Shown here: positions 1-10,591 of the stretch, in pieces | How positions within the stretch are numbered: the stretch's first letter is position 1 | Layout of the letters: each line of letters begins with the position of its first letter | Assembly: GCF_001641265.1 (NCBI RefSeq) | Contig: NW_020167523.1 | Coordinates: forward strand, 1,600,592 to 1,664,591 | Length of the DNA stretch: 64,000 nucleotides | Origin: Pseudogymnoascus destructans | Lineage: Eukaryota; Ascomycota; Leotiomycetes; Thelebolales; Thelebolaceae | Direction of reading: 5' to 3' | Position numbers and translations under genes: made by a program | Notes under the pieces: generated by a model | Database searches by the model: none | The model's input: only the letters and a program-made list of their open reading frames with translations | Told to the model about the DNA's origin: nothing

Positions 1-28
1 CAATGATGACGGCTGACGAGTTGGACAG

Positions 29-1831
29 ACTACCTGGGTTGTAATATCCTACCTTCTCTCATATATGGGTACGCCCTCCCCCCCGCCATTCCCCTCCCGC
101 CTACACCCTCCTAACACCTCCCCCCAGGCTTCGCCGTAATCTTCGCCCGCATCTCCGACGGCATCGGCCGCAAAGGCGCCAGCATCCTCGCCTGGCTCCT
201 CTTCGCCGCCTTCTCCCTCGGCTCCGGCCTCGCCACAAACATCAACCAACTCATCGCCTTCCGCACCCTCCAAGGCATCGGCGGCTCGGGCCTCTTCTCC
301 CTCTCCATGATCGTGCTCCCGCAGATCACCCCTGTCAAGCTGTGGGCCCTCATGTCCTCGCTGGTCGGCATGTGCTTTGCCTTCTCCTACGTCCTCGGTC
401 CCATCCTGGGAGGTGTGATTGCCAACAACTCGACGTGGAGGTGGATATACCTCTTCAACGCCCCCGCTGCCGTCCTCGGCGTAGGCCTAATCCTCATCGC
501 CTGGCCCGCGCAAGCAGATCGCAAAAACCGCCTCTCAACATCCCTAGCCCAAATGGATGTCCTCGGCGCGCTCCTCCTCCTCGTCGCCACCGTCCTGTTG
601 GTGTTCGCCCTGCAACAAGCAGGATCCCAAGAATACGCCTGGAGCAGCCCCGTCATCATCGCCACGCTCACCGTCTCCGCAGTGTCGTGGGTGGCGTTTA
701 TTGCGTGGATCGCGTGGCTGGAGAGCGGGAGGTCGGGGTTGAAGATTAAAGCGATTTTCCCGCTGTCGATTGCGCTGAAGAGACCGACGGGGCCGGGGAT
801 CTTGTCGTCGCTGGTTGTGGGGTTTCCGTTCTTTATGATCCTGATTAATCTGCCGATAAGGTTTCAGGTTGTGAACAATGATAGTAGCGTTATGGCGGGG
901 ATTCACACTTTACCCTTCCTGGGAGGAGTTGCTCTTGGCACCACACTTGGAGGTGGGATCGCGACAAGAAAGAACTTGACGGCGCACGCACTCATCTTCG
1001 CCACGGCACTGGCTTGTCTCGGCTCGGGCCTCATCTCTACGACCGCTGACGGCCTCCGTATCCCGAGAGCGCAGTATGGGTACCAAGTCATTCTCGGCAC
1101 CGGCTTCGGGTTAGCATTTACCAGTATCACCATGATGATGGCGCTGGCTCACGATTTCGACACCGTTGGTACGTCTACTTCGCTTTCCCTGTCCATTCTC
1201 CCCTTTCCCCTTTCCCCTTTCCCCTTTCCCCTTTCCCCTTTCCCCTTTCCCCTTTCCCCTTTCCCCTTTCCCCTTTCCCCTTTCCCCTTTCCCCTTTCCC
1301 CTTTCCCCTTTCCCCTTTCCCCTTTCCCCTTTCCCCTTTCCCCTTTCCCCTTTCCCCTTTCCCCTTTCCCCTTTCCCCTTTCCCCTTTCCCCTTTCCCCT
1401 TCCATCCCTTAAACTCAATCGTAGAACCTCCGCTAACACCCCCCCCAGCCGCCGCCCAAGGCGCTGTAGGCCAATCCCGCGTCCTCGGCGGCTCCATCTC
1501 CCTCGCCATCGGCACCATAATCCTCAACCGGCACCTCTCCAACCTCGTCACCCACGCCACCTCCCCTCTCTCCCGCCTCCAGCTGTCTTCCCTCCGCGCC
1601 TCCCTCGCTGTCCTACCGAGCTTTTCGGAAGGGCAGCAGGAGGCGGTCAGAGCGGCGTATGCGAGTGCGTTTAGAGAGCAGATGAGGGTTTGTGCGTTTG
1701 TGCTTGTTGGAGGGGTGGTGGTCACGGGGATGACGTGGCAGAGAGTGCCGAGGAGTGTGGAGGAGAGTAGGGCGAGGCAGGGGAGGTTGGCGGAGATGCA
1801 GAAGGGTGGGGGAGGGGGGGCTGAGGCGTAG
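29..1831 (+). CDS. MFS transporter, drug:H+ antiporter type (5' end outside window)
   Basis: Likely a 14-helix DHA2-type plasma-membrane exporter. Exons read as 29-68, 128-1168 and 1449-1831. A CTGAC branch-like site and CAG at 26-28 suggest another intron ends just before 29, so the gene begins upstream of the window. Visible family motifs: FARISDGIGRKGA (loop 2-3), the antiporter motif YVLGPILGG near 390-415, and WRWIYLFNAPAA just after. The last exon has one more membrane segment and a Gly-rich tail. Intron 69-127 has donor GTACGC and a C-rich acceptor; intron 1169-1448 starts GTACGT and is unusually long (280 bp) because of a microsatellite. The frame stays open through that intron, so an uncorrected prediction gives a false Pro/Phe-rich tail. 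Substrate cannot be told from sequence. Confidence 0.88.
1200..1401. repeat. Heptanucleotide microsatellite (CCCCTTT)n inside an intron
   Basis: About 29 near-perfect copies of CCCCTTT in a row, lying wholly within the last intron of the MFS gene (1169-1448). Since 3 x 7 = 21, every frame reads a 7-residue repeat and no frame has a stop (LSPFPFP on the plus strand, GKGERGK on the minus strand), which creates long spurious ORFs. The run enlarges the polypyrimidine tract before the acceptor at 1447-1448. Confidence 0.97.
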
Positions 1832-2429
1832 AAGGCTGATCAACTCATCTCTCTTTCTGCTTATCTGCTTGTCGAGTCGCTTTTTCTGTATGTGGTGGTT
1901 GGGATGCATTTTTTGCATTTTTTGCCCCGTTTTCCGGCTATGTGCCGAGTACATCTAGTGATCTGTCTTCGTCTTGTCTATTTTTTTTACCATCATCATC
2001 GTCAACATCATCACACATCACCAACATCACCACCACCACTCATCACACACCAACATCATCACATCAACACACATCATCGCATCATAATCATTTACTTTAT
2101 CGGCGTTCTCAGGACGGGGTCACAAATTGGGGTTCACGGGGCTATCAAACTTGGGATATCGGGTCTGGGCCAGGCGGGGTTAGGGAAATCGTGTTATCTA
2201 GCATAGTTCCTTTTTTGTAGCTGAGGGAAGAGAGTGGGGAGAGGGAGGAGGGGTAAGAGAGAGGGAAGAACCGGGGGAGGCCATTTTGATGTGGTAGGGT
2301 TTTAGTATATGATTTGAGAGGCGGGAGGATGAATATAAATGTCTGTTTTTTTGCTATGTGCGTGCTTGAAGGGGCGGGAGGTTATGAGGTATGATCCCGA
2401 AAAGTTGTGTTGAGTCTTACTATCCCCCC
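1832..2429. other. Gene-poor 3' flank of the MFS gene
   Basis: No coding region supported. It holds T-rich likely 3' UTR sequence and a CAT/CAC-rich low-complexity tract at about 1991-2075. Short ORFs here are made of the low-complexity repeats. Confidence 0.6.
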
Positions 2430-2574
2430 CCCTGAATGATTGTCACCATCCACTATTTTGTCAAAATGCCTCTGCTAATGATCTCATCTTATTAACGCCT
2501 TTTTACCTAAACCGATCGCTATAAGTGGGTTTCCACAAACTTCAAAATAGCGGGTCGTTACAATCATTCAGGGG
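2430..2574. mobile_element. MITE-like element with about 32-bp terminal inverted repeats
   Basis: The left end (CCCCTGAATGATTGT at 2430) is mirrored by ACAATCATTCAGGGG ending at 2574. The inverted match runs about 32 bp with roughly 4 mismatches, through CTATTTTG on both sides. The whole unit is about 145 bp and too short to code for a transposase. A C-run at the left end (2425-2433) hides the exact border and I see no clean target duplication. Confidence 0.65.
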
Positions 2575-3646
2575 TTGTCGGAAGTGACATGACATCGTAC
2601 TTTGTGTGATATCATGGATACGCTCTGTGCTGTACGGGTTGCAGTGTATATATCACTGTCACATCCATCACGACAACTCCAAGATACCATCCATTGTGTT
2701 TTTCCCCCCGAAGATACGTCGGAAGCAGCGGGTGCTCAACAGGCCCATGGTGCAAATATCGTCTCTTTGTCTGCGGACTTACTAATCTGTGCTCGTACGT
2801 ATCGTGTTTTCTCACCACCCCTCCCCCAACGTAACAACCCGTCCCCCACATCCCCCCTTCCACCCCACCACACCACCTCGCCTTCCTACTCAACTACTTC
2901 GCCCGCCAACTTGCGAAGGTGTTTGTGAAGTGGTAAAAGCGTTACTGGGTGGAGTGTTGCGGGTGGTGGGGGGGGGTTATAAAGGGATTGCGCTATTCTG
3001 GCGCTGAGAGTGGTGTTGGGGAAGGGGTTGGTGGGTGTTGGTCTGTTGGGGGGCTTGGAGGCTTGGTCTGGTGTGAGAACATGCGATGCCATAAGTCCGG
3101 GGTGCAGTCATGGTGGGTATCAGGGTCTGGGCTGGTGTTGGCTGGTGTGTACGTGAAGACGGGGGGTGGGTGTGTACGTGAAGACGGGGGGGGTGGTGTG
3201 TACGTGAAGACGGGGGTATGTGGCTGTGATGATGAGACTCAACTCGATAGACTCCACAACCCTCATCCTCACTGAGCCAAGGGAGGGACAGTGTCAGGGC
3301 AGGTAAGAAGTTATTACCTGGAAGAGTGAGATAAATATAAATATGATTGTAGACTCGACGATCAGGGCTCATGCTGGTTCTGGTGTGAGTGCGCACTGGA
3401 GTTTGCTTCTCTTCGATGCCAGCGGGTCTATGGGGAGTTGATGAGTTACCTGGCTTTGATAGCGGGTCAGCTGCTTTGATATCGATGTAAAAAGAGCCCA
3501 TCTCTTGAAGTAATCATAGATAAACTGACAACATCAGTACTCCCTCTCATCACCCCGCTCTTGTGGTGATATACCGATCCGACTCCCTCCAAAACACATA
3601 AACACCCAAAACACCCTCCAGTCACCCCGAACTATTACTCGAGTAC
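2575..3646. other. Stretch without recognisable genes, with a short tandem repeat
   Basis: No gene supported. At 3145-3216 there are three imperfect copies of a roughly 24-28 bp unit containing TGTGTACGTGAAGACGGGG. Surrounding sequence is G/T- or C/A-rich with only short, unconvincing ORFs. Confidence 0.6.
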
Positions 3647-3774
3647 CAATATCCCGAATGCACAATATCCCGAATGCACAATATCCCGAATGCACAATAT
3701 CCCGAATGCACAATATCCCGAATGCACAATATCCCGAATGCACAATATCCTGAATGCACAATATCCCGAATGCA
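3647..3774. repeat. 16-bp minisatellite, 8 copies
   Basis: Eight head-to-tail copies of CAATATCCCGAATGCA. Only the seventh differs (CCC to CCT). Near-identity suggests recent expansion or homogenisation. The minus-strand ORF here simply translates the repeat. Confidence 0.95.
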
Positions 3775-4561
3775 CACAAGAGAATAGGATCCCTGTTCAC
3801 CTCAGCCTACGCCTACGGCATAACATTCGTAACCCCCCAGATTCAGGTTCGTACGACTAGGGAAAGACTCGGTGCGGAGGAGATTTAGACTTCCTGTCAC
3901 CGTTGGGGGTTTCTCACTACCAGTTTCGTTCTCGTCATTGAAGCTCTGCTTTTGTCACCGCAGCGATCACTACCGAGCCCTCAGTATGAAACTATGCTTG
4001 AGCTTGCTTCCAGAAGCTCCCGGCTTCGATGATCCCGGCCACTTTCTGGTGATCGCTGCATTGCAAGGTAACATCTTTTCTCTAAGCGTCAGAACGTAGC
4101 TCAGAATAAACGCTGATTGTCTCCAACCAGGAACTGGTCTGCGTCCCGCGTTCGCGTCGAACATTCCGACATTCCGACATTCCGACATTCCGACATGAGG
4201 GGTTATCCTCCCCCACGAACACTACACCTGCATACGATCTGCACGGGCGACGAGGTGATAATTCGTCGATCTCGACGTTGGGAATAGCTAGGGTGGGCCA
4301 TGGGGGACTGGTGGTCCCAAACCGCCGGTTCGAAGATTTTCCAACCAGGACCACGGTCCGCGTTGCAAATCTCGATGTGGTCCCCCAACGGTTTCTTGGC
4401 AAACCGATCATGTGTTATCTTAACTACGGAGGTGTTGTTCATAAGTTTTGTGAGTTGGTCGTGGGATGACCGGGGGTTGGGCATGGGTTGGAGCATGGGT
4501 ACGCGTAGGCTTGTTTGTACCTTTTTAACGCGTCAAAATTCCTACTCTTTCAATAACTACA
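3775..4561. other. Unassigned sequence with an 8-bp repeat
   Basis: ORFs of 60-110 codons exist on both strands (for example plus 4278-4469) but none matches a family I recognise. At 4163-4194 ATTCCGAC is repeated four times in tandem. Confidence 0.5.
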
Positions 4562-4800
4562 ATGCCTCATCTTACTCGCGATGAGCGGCTTCGTTGCACA
4601 CTACTATGCTCCCTAGATTAGGAGTTCCAAAAAATTACAGCCTATATTGGCTGCACGGAACGGCAGGCTTGGTATGCTTGCTAGGGCCCTCTAACTCCGA
4701 AGAAGCGTATAGGTAGGCCACTTATTCTATCTGATGAGCAAGTTCAAGAGGTTATTGAGTTTATAGCCTCATCTCGCACGAATAGGCGTATGCTATATAC
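4562..4800 (+). pseudogene. Tc1/mariner transposase relic, N-terminal part (split by a hAT insertion)
   Basis: From the ATG at 4562 the frame reads MPHLTRDERLRC and continues with two stops through a helix-turn-helix region (TPKKRIGRPLILSDEQVQEV) to NRRMLYT. The coding sequence is cut at 4800 by a hAT element and resumes at 7305. It parallels the related relic at 26221-27552, where RRMPYIEVIRVLDL corresponds to RRMLYTNIIHILNI across the join. Not functional. Confidence 0.75.
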
Positions 4801-7296
4801 CAGTGTTGCCCGAATACCGCTCTGAGTACTACTTGAGCATCCTCGAGTAGAGTACTCAAAATTGAAGCTCGAGTACCGGTATTCGAATGCCGGTACTCGA
4901 ATACCGTGAGTAGTACTCGCATATAAAATAGAAATTGACTGTATTTACTATTCTAACTCTCATTATCTGCATCGTCGCCGCTGTCCTCGTCGTCGCCTTG
5001 TGATATAATACCCCAATTCCGTAAGCAAAGTAGATATCTAAGTGTAGACGGTGATAATCTGTTCCGTTTCTTTGTGATAATATCACTGCCAACACTAAAT
5101 ACTCGTTCTGAGTCCGCTGAGGTAGCTGGAATAGCTAGGTGGTCCTTTGCTATAGAAGCAATCAACGGATATTGGAATTGCTTACTCTGCCAATATTTGA
5201 GAATATCTGTGTTCCTACCAACTGTCGGCCTTCATCCATCGCTTCCATTCTGGCTCAGTATCGTGATGGCTTTGCGATACATATAGCTCGTCTTCTGAGT
5301 CTATATCAATACTCATAGCTTGCTGCTCTGGATTAGATCCTCATCTTCAATACTATTAATAACGTTTGCTGCTTGAATATCAGACTCGTGGTTGGTAGAA
5401 GCAGTCCTGCCACTGTGCCTTTGCCCTGTTCTTTTTGATCGATTGTGTACTGTCTTTCCATATGATATTGAAAACATTGAAATTATACTGAGGATCACAA
5501 ATTGTAGCAATCGTAGAGTGACTCTGTGGCTGATTCGTAGCTAGAGTATAGTAATCATTAAGCTTCTTTAATGCAATCAAAGTAGCATTAGCAATTGGGC
5601 TTCGTTCTGGTAGCTCACTTCTCATATATTCAAGCTTCTTGATCATTCTCATATACTGCGGAACAGCATAGTTAAGAGTTGGATAAGAAGAGCCCTGTAG
5701 CTTCTCAGTTGGGCAGATAAAGATATAGAATAGCTTTAATAAGTCATGTAACGTAGCCCAATCTATTGCTGTTAAAGCGATATCCCTCATACTAATATCA
5801 AGTTGCTGTGATGCGCATAAAGCTGTAATCGGAACCTGAAGCTTTAAAGCCATATCGATTATTTGTTAAGTTGAGCTCCAGCGGACTGGCATATCAAGTG
5901 TCAACTGACGGACTTTAATACCTGCAGCTTTACACTGATTCTTCAAGGCATCTTCCCATCCACAGAGGTTCCGAAATACATATATGATGCTGGAGCTTGG
6001 CAAGAACAGTCATGATTTCATTTTCAATAGTAGTTGGTATTCGCGCAGCCCCAACCTCAAGCCGGTATGCCTCTACATTTTCGTCAGACGTTGCCTTTAA
6101 GGAAGCTAAAGTAGCTTGAACAGCAATGTTGATAATATGCCCAATACAGCGTACGTCTCCTGCTTTCGCTGTAAAAGCCCATGGTTGTTTCAGGGTAATA
6201 GGTTGCGCTGATGCCAGTTTTTCATATTCTAATAGCATAGTTGTATTTGTAGACGCATTATCTCTTGTAACTGTAAAGATCGCAGGCGTAATACTATAAT
6301 CGTCCGTTACATGTATCATCTGTTCAGCAAGGTATTCGCCAGAGTGGATTGGCTCCTGAAGGTGTATAACGTCAAGTATAGTATTTCTCATTTGCCAATT
6401 ATCATTTATTCAGTGTATTGTAAGTGCTGCATACTCAGAATAGTTTTGAGCGGACCAAGTATCTGTCGTTATTGCAAGTCGTCCACCGCTTATAATATGT
6501 TGTTGTAATTCTACTTGAAGCCGTGCTTTATGATAGCAGAATAGATCCCGTCTGATCGTAGTTCTACTAGAGTTTAGATGATGAACTAATTGCAGGAATG
6601 AGTGGCTTTCCACAAGGCATAGCGGTAGGTTATTTGATACCACAAAAGAGAGTACAAGCTCTCTATATTTTGACGAGCTTAGTGCGTTACTGGGTGCTTG
6701 GCAGGCTGGAAAAAGCAGAAGCAGAAGCAGAAGCAGACGGCGTTAACGAGCTTCTAATTGAGGAGGATAGCTTCTCGTATTCTGCATGCACAGATGGGTG
6801 CATCTTCTTAAGATGCTTCCAAAGATTACTCGTCGTCTGGCTCTTTAGTAGCTGGCTCATCATATAGCTGCAATCAGTTTGAAGGCATTGGTATTGGATT
6901 CTAGCAGGTATTGTATCTAATAAAGTACGGTAGAATAGCCCTTTCGAAAAGAGGATTGATGTAGAATCAGGTGATTTAACTCTTAGAGGCATATGCGGCA
7001 TCGGAATAAGGGGCGGCAGCTCTAAAGCATCAGACTGATACTCAGCCGGCACTGGCGACAGAGAAGAGCCACTCATTTTCACAGTCTGAAGTAATACGGA
7101 ACGCTCAAGTGGAAGAAAGCTTCAAATTATCTATTCTATTCTATGCCCAGTTACCCATCATTGCCAATGGCAGTATTCAGAGTATTCGGAGTAGTACTCG
7201 GCGAGTCCCTGAGTACTCAAAAATATCACTTGAGTACAGTAGTACTCAGGGACTCACCGAGTACTACTCATGGCGAGTACTACTTGGGCAACACTG
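4801..7296 (-). mobile_element. hAT transposon (copy 1) with intact ends and 8-bp target duplication
   Basis: The ends are CAGTGTTGCCC (4801) and GGGCAACACTG (ends 7296), flanked by identical 8-bp CTATATAC at 4793-4800 and 7297-7304, diagnostic of the hAT superfamily. Both subterminal regions are rich in GAGTACT-type palindromes, a usual arrangement for hAT transposase binding. Length 2496 bp. It sits inside a Tc1 relic, so it is the younger of the two. Confidence 0.95.
4953..7076 (-). pseudogene. hAT transposase, degenerate (BED zinc finger to hATC domain)
   Basis: Minus-strand pieces in order. 7076-6687: N-terminus with a BED-type finger (C-LQTDC then LWKHLKKMHP). 6643-6410: ITTDTWSAQNYSEYAAL. 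6391-5930: VTRDNASTNTTMLLEYEKL and IGHIINIAVQA. 5853-5380: central part. 5165-4953: dimerisation domain with IPATSADSERVFSVGSDI and KKRNRLS. Frames are broken by stops and shifts, so it is inactive. It is a sister family to the split hAT at 44970-46842 and 60171-61885. Confidence 0.85.
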
Positions 7297-7349
7297 CTAT
7301 ATACAAATATAATACACATTCTTAATATTCCATGCTTACAGCTTGTACT
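7297..7349 (+). pseudogene. Tc1/mariner relic, continuation after the hAT insertion
   Basis: After the second CTATATAC the frame continues as YTNIIHILNIPCLQL, aligning with YIEVIRVLDLSCGRL of the relic at 26221-27552. It ends where an LTR of family A begins at 7350; the catalytic part is missing here. Confidence 0.65.
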
Positions 7350-7597
7350 TGTAAAGACACAGGGCACCCAGCTCACAGTAATAGCATATGAGAGTGCGAG
7401 TCGGAGGCTAAACAGATGCTATCCTATAGGTCTACTATGAAGGATACAAAAAAGATGAAGAGAGGAACCCCGTTGGGTCAATCTCCTTAAGTACCCAAAA
7501 CGGGTCCGACTCGGCTAACCTGCCTTCACTCTCACCACGTGACTGTAACCTGTCCGACTCAGATACCTTCCGTCACTGAGGGACAGGCATCCTTACA
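7350..7597 (+). mobile_element. LTR family A, copy A1
   Basis: Starts TGTAAAGACAC, ends GGCATCCTTACA; 248 bp; similar to copies at 20120, 54061 and 62459. The flanks (GTACT left, CTACA right) do not match, so this copy may come from recombination between LTRs or have lost flanking DNA. Confidence 0.8.
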
Positions 7598-8481
7598 CTA
7601 CACCCCCTCTTAAGAGAGTGTTTTGTCTGTGAAACACGCTGTGAGAATCATTTCCGCAACATCTCTGAATGGTATCCGTGAGAAGAGCATTTCATGTTGG
7701 CGGTAATTCTGTTTGTAATTGCATCTGTAACAACCCTGTTTATATGTCGTGTCAGGAAGGTGCATTGTATGTCATGCTGTTGTGCCGTATCGACTCCGTT
7801 TAGTGTGTGAAACCAGAGTTTGCTTTGTTCGCTCTGGGGTACATTCCTGGTGGTCCAAGTGGGCTCCGAATCGTATCCGTGAAGCATTCGGGTTGAACTT
7901 TCTGATGTATGAAAGGAGAAGTGGCCGCGCTAACCCGATTCGGAGTTCATTATTGTAAGCCAGACTATGAGTACGCAGCCGCGTCCACTTCTTCTTGTTG
8001 TCTCCAACAACAACGCCAGCGACCACCCCTCCGAGGATGGTAAGTGACCCCTTCTCGTGGATTGTCTGACAATGTACTAATAAATTGGATAGTATATTTT
8101 CAATCCACACGAACGAGTAGGTGATGGGAACGTGTTGGTGCGTGGGTGACAACGTGTGCTGGGCTGACGGGATTCGCAGAATTTTAACTTTGACAATGCC
8201 GGTTCCGACGCCCTCCGGGGCCCTTTTGGCTGCGTTCCGAGTGCTCTGTCTGCACTGCCTTCAGGCAAAAGCTCGTGGGATCCAATCTCACGATTGCATC
8301 TGGTCCGCGGCCAGCTCCAAGTGTGGGTACTGCACTGTGCAGCTGGCTTGCGTCCCGGTAGGTTTTCTTGTTGGATTCGGTGTTGGGGTTGGTTGGCTGG
8401 TGCTGATCTTGGTGGGAATAGCTGCCCTGGTTCCTTTGGGAAGAGTTTGCGGCCCTCCGCACTGCCGATGAGGCCACCCCC
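7598..8481. other. Unassigned degenerate sequence, possibly retroelement-derived
   Basis: Short ORFs on both strands. The plus frame at 8200-8400 has a Cys-rich pattern (CLHC, then a CIW, KCGYC and LAC series) recalling a small zinc-cluster family common in repeat-rich fungal DNA; I cannot assign it. The minus frame 7648-8152 is open but unrecognised. Nothing else supported. Confidence 0.4.
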
Positions 8482-10591
8482 TCATTCCTGCTGACGTCGC
8501 CACCGCCACCACTGAGGCAAATCGGGTGACCCTCCTGGCTGCGCAGAGCGTCCCCAAGCTCGGATGCTGCTGACTATAGGCTGTGAGGCTTGGTCAGAGT
8601 CTGCTAGCAGGGGAGCTGTAGCCCTAAGGTCTGTGAGTTGCTCTACTACTTCGTTGCCTTTGATCCCCATGTGTCTAGGGGACCAGCAGGTTTTGATGTC
8701 GAAGACTTACATAGCTTCCCAGCAGGTGAGAAAGGCCCACTAGGAGGAGAAGGATGCTTCTCCCTAGAGACACCATATAACTAAGGTGCTGTTGATACAT
8801 AGCTAGAGGCGGCTGTGTCTAATGTCTAGGGGGAGGCGGAGGGTGTGCTGTAGGCCCTTCTAGGCTCTGATAATTTCAGTGTCAAAGACATGTGAGAGGG
8901 GGTTGATAGCTCCATTCCCTGTGGCGATCTAGTGTCTGTTCTAGTATATAGCGTATCTGTATCCGTGTTACGGCTACGGTAACGTGACGTCATGGTTACA
9001 GGACCAGGGCCTAGTAACGTGACATGTGAGTCACAGGGGGCAAGCGGGGTGGTAGGCTGCCATGTGATGGGGCTAATGGATAGTTGCAGAAACTAGTGGA
9101 TATTGGATAGTTGAGCTATCCATGAACTATCCTGAATATCTAGCTATCCGCCAACTATCCAGATTACCCATGAGGCACGACGCCACTATATAAGTAGATA
9201 GTATTTCCTTAGATAGGAGCTTCGTGCTCAACTCAATATAGTATTCTTTACAATACTGTAACGTGTTACTTGGAAAGCCTTTGTGTCTAATCCCCTGCCT
9301 CCTCTGTCAAGTCAACCTTATGCAAGAAACCTCTGTGTCTTCTATCGTTTAGAAGTCAGCGTTACAATCCGACTTTTCTGTTGCCTGCTTAGTGCTGCTC
9401 TAATCCATCAGAGAAGATGGTGACGTCTGTTTATAGTAGGTGGTCCCACCATTGTTTGAAGGCGGCTGACGCAGTGATCTTGTCCTAGCCACCTATAGGA
9501 TCTGTCCTGCATCTAGTGGTGTTGTGGCCAAGGTATGCTAGGCAGCAGTACTCCTAGTCTCTAGACTTTGGTTTTGGGGCGTTAGTGTGTTCTGGCTCCT
9601 CTGCCCCTACTAATCATAGGGGGCTGAATGCGCTAGACGAGAGGGTGGCTTGCCTCTATAGTCTAGAGGCACATAGCGAAGTTATAGGTGCCCTAGTTAA
9701 TAATGCCTTGGACATCCTAGGCTAGTAGTTGGACGTTTCTATTAAGTGATGGGGTGGCTCTATAGAGGCAGATGTCATCTACGTAGCCAAAGCAGAGGGA
9801 TGTGTCCTAGGAGAGGAATTCTGCAAGGTAGAGCATGTAGAGGACTAGTGAGAGAGGTGACCCCTAGGGCATCCTACAGACTACTTTGTAATATGGGGTG
9901 GTGGAGTCTTTAAGCTAGACCTGGACCTAGCGGTTGGTAAGGAAGCTGCTAATGAGCTGTAGCAAATTGTGACTTCGTTTCCTGTAGCTAGGGCAGCTTC
10001 TGCATCGTGGGTGAAGCAGGCCACTAGGTCCATGGCTGATCGTTTAGGGAGGGCGCCCCCATGTTAGGGACTAAGGACCGAGTTAGTGAGGGCTGTCTAG
10101 GCAATGCGTCTAGCGACTATCCTTTCTTGGCCTTTAGAGGTGCAGGAGAGGAGGGCGATAGGACTCTAGGAGTGTGGTGAGGTCCTGTCTTTCTTGCTGA
10201 CTTTAGAAGCATAGCGACTTCTGCTAGCTTCTAGCTTTAGGGGAAGTGGTTGGCTGCAAGACATCTGTTGTATAGGTCGTGGATCGCAATTTTGATGTGT
10301 TTCTAGCATGCTTTGAGGAGCCGTATAGTAACTTTGTTAGTGCCTAGAGAGGTGCTAGAGACTCCGATGGTGTTTCGCTCTGTCTCCTCTAGTGAGATGC
10401 CTTGGTTCTAGGGTAGGTGGCTAGTGCCGTTCTAGCTAGATAGGGGGTCTGCTAGTAGGTCATCTGTGTCGCTATACCTTTCTAGTATTGATGTCTAGAG
10501 GGCCTCTGCTTTTCCCATTGTATCCTCAATGGTTTGGCCATTGATTGTTAGTAGTGGTGCCTTAAGGTTAGAGGAGAGCTTGTGCCATCTA
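8482..10591 (-). pseudogene. Tad-like non-LTR retrotransposon (LINE), RIP-degraded, 3' part
   Basis: Minus-strand remains of a LINE polyprotein. The YVDD reverse-transcriptase site (CFGYVDDICL) lies near 9765-9800. Upstream of it, near 9840-9910, is MP-stop-GSPLSLVLYMLYLA, which is the GMPQGSPLSP motif with CAG changed to TAG. An RNase H-like MGIKGNEVVEQ lies near 8640-8670. Stops are frequent and CTAG is strikingly over-represented, as expected from RIP. A family B solo LTR (8966-9366) interrupts it, and a pogo element at 10592-12499 separates this part from the part at 12502-13090. Confidence 0.75.
8966..9366 (+). mobile_element. Solo LTR family B, copy B1 (upstream module type 1)
   Basis: Starts TGTTACGGCTACGG, ends AGCGTTACA, 401 bp, flanked by a perfect 5-bp duplication ATCCG (8961-8965 and 9367-9371). 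Contains a TATA-like CTATATAAGTAG near 9185. The upstream part has dyads built from GGATAGTT and AACTATCC. No internal retroelement region is attached, so it is a solo LTR inserted in the LINE. Confidence 0.93.

Noticed and set aside
307..1674. 455-codon ORF as the MFS gene product with an LSPFPFP repeat domain
   Set aside because: The repeat lies in a GT..AG intron (1169-1448); splicing restores the conserved transporter C-terminus in another frame.
1111..1725. Gly/Lys/Arg-rich repeat protein on the minus strand
   Set aside because: It is only the translation of the (CCCCTTT)n microsatellite; no independent gene signals.
3640..3780. CRISPR-like array
   Set aside because: Direct tandem repeats without spacers, in fungal nuclear DNA.
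3534..3800. Repeat protein from the 16-bp minisatellite
   Set aside because: The period of 16 is not a multiple of three and the reading is just the repeat; no flanking coding sequence.
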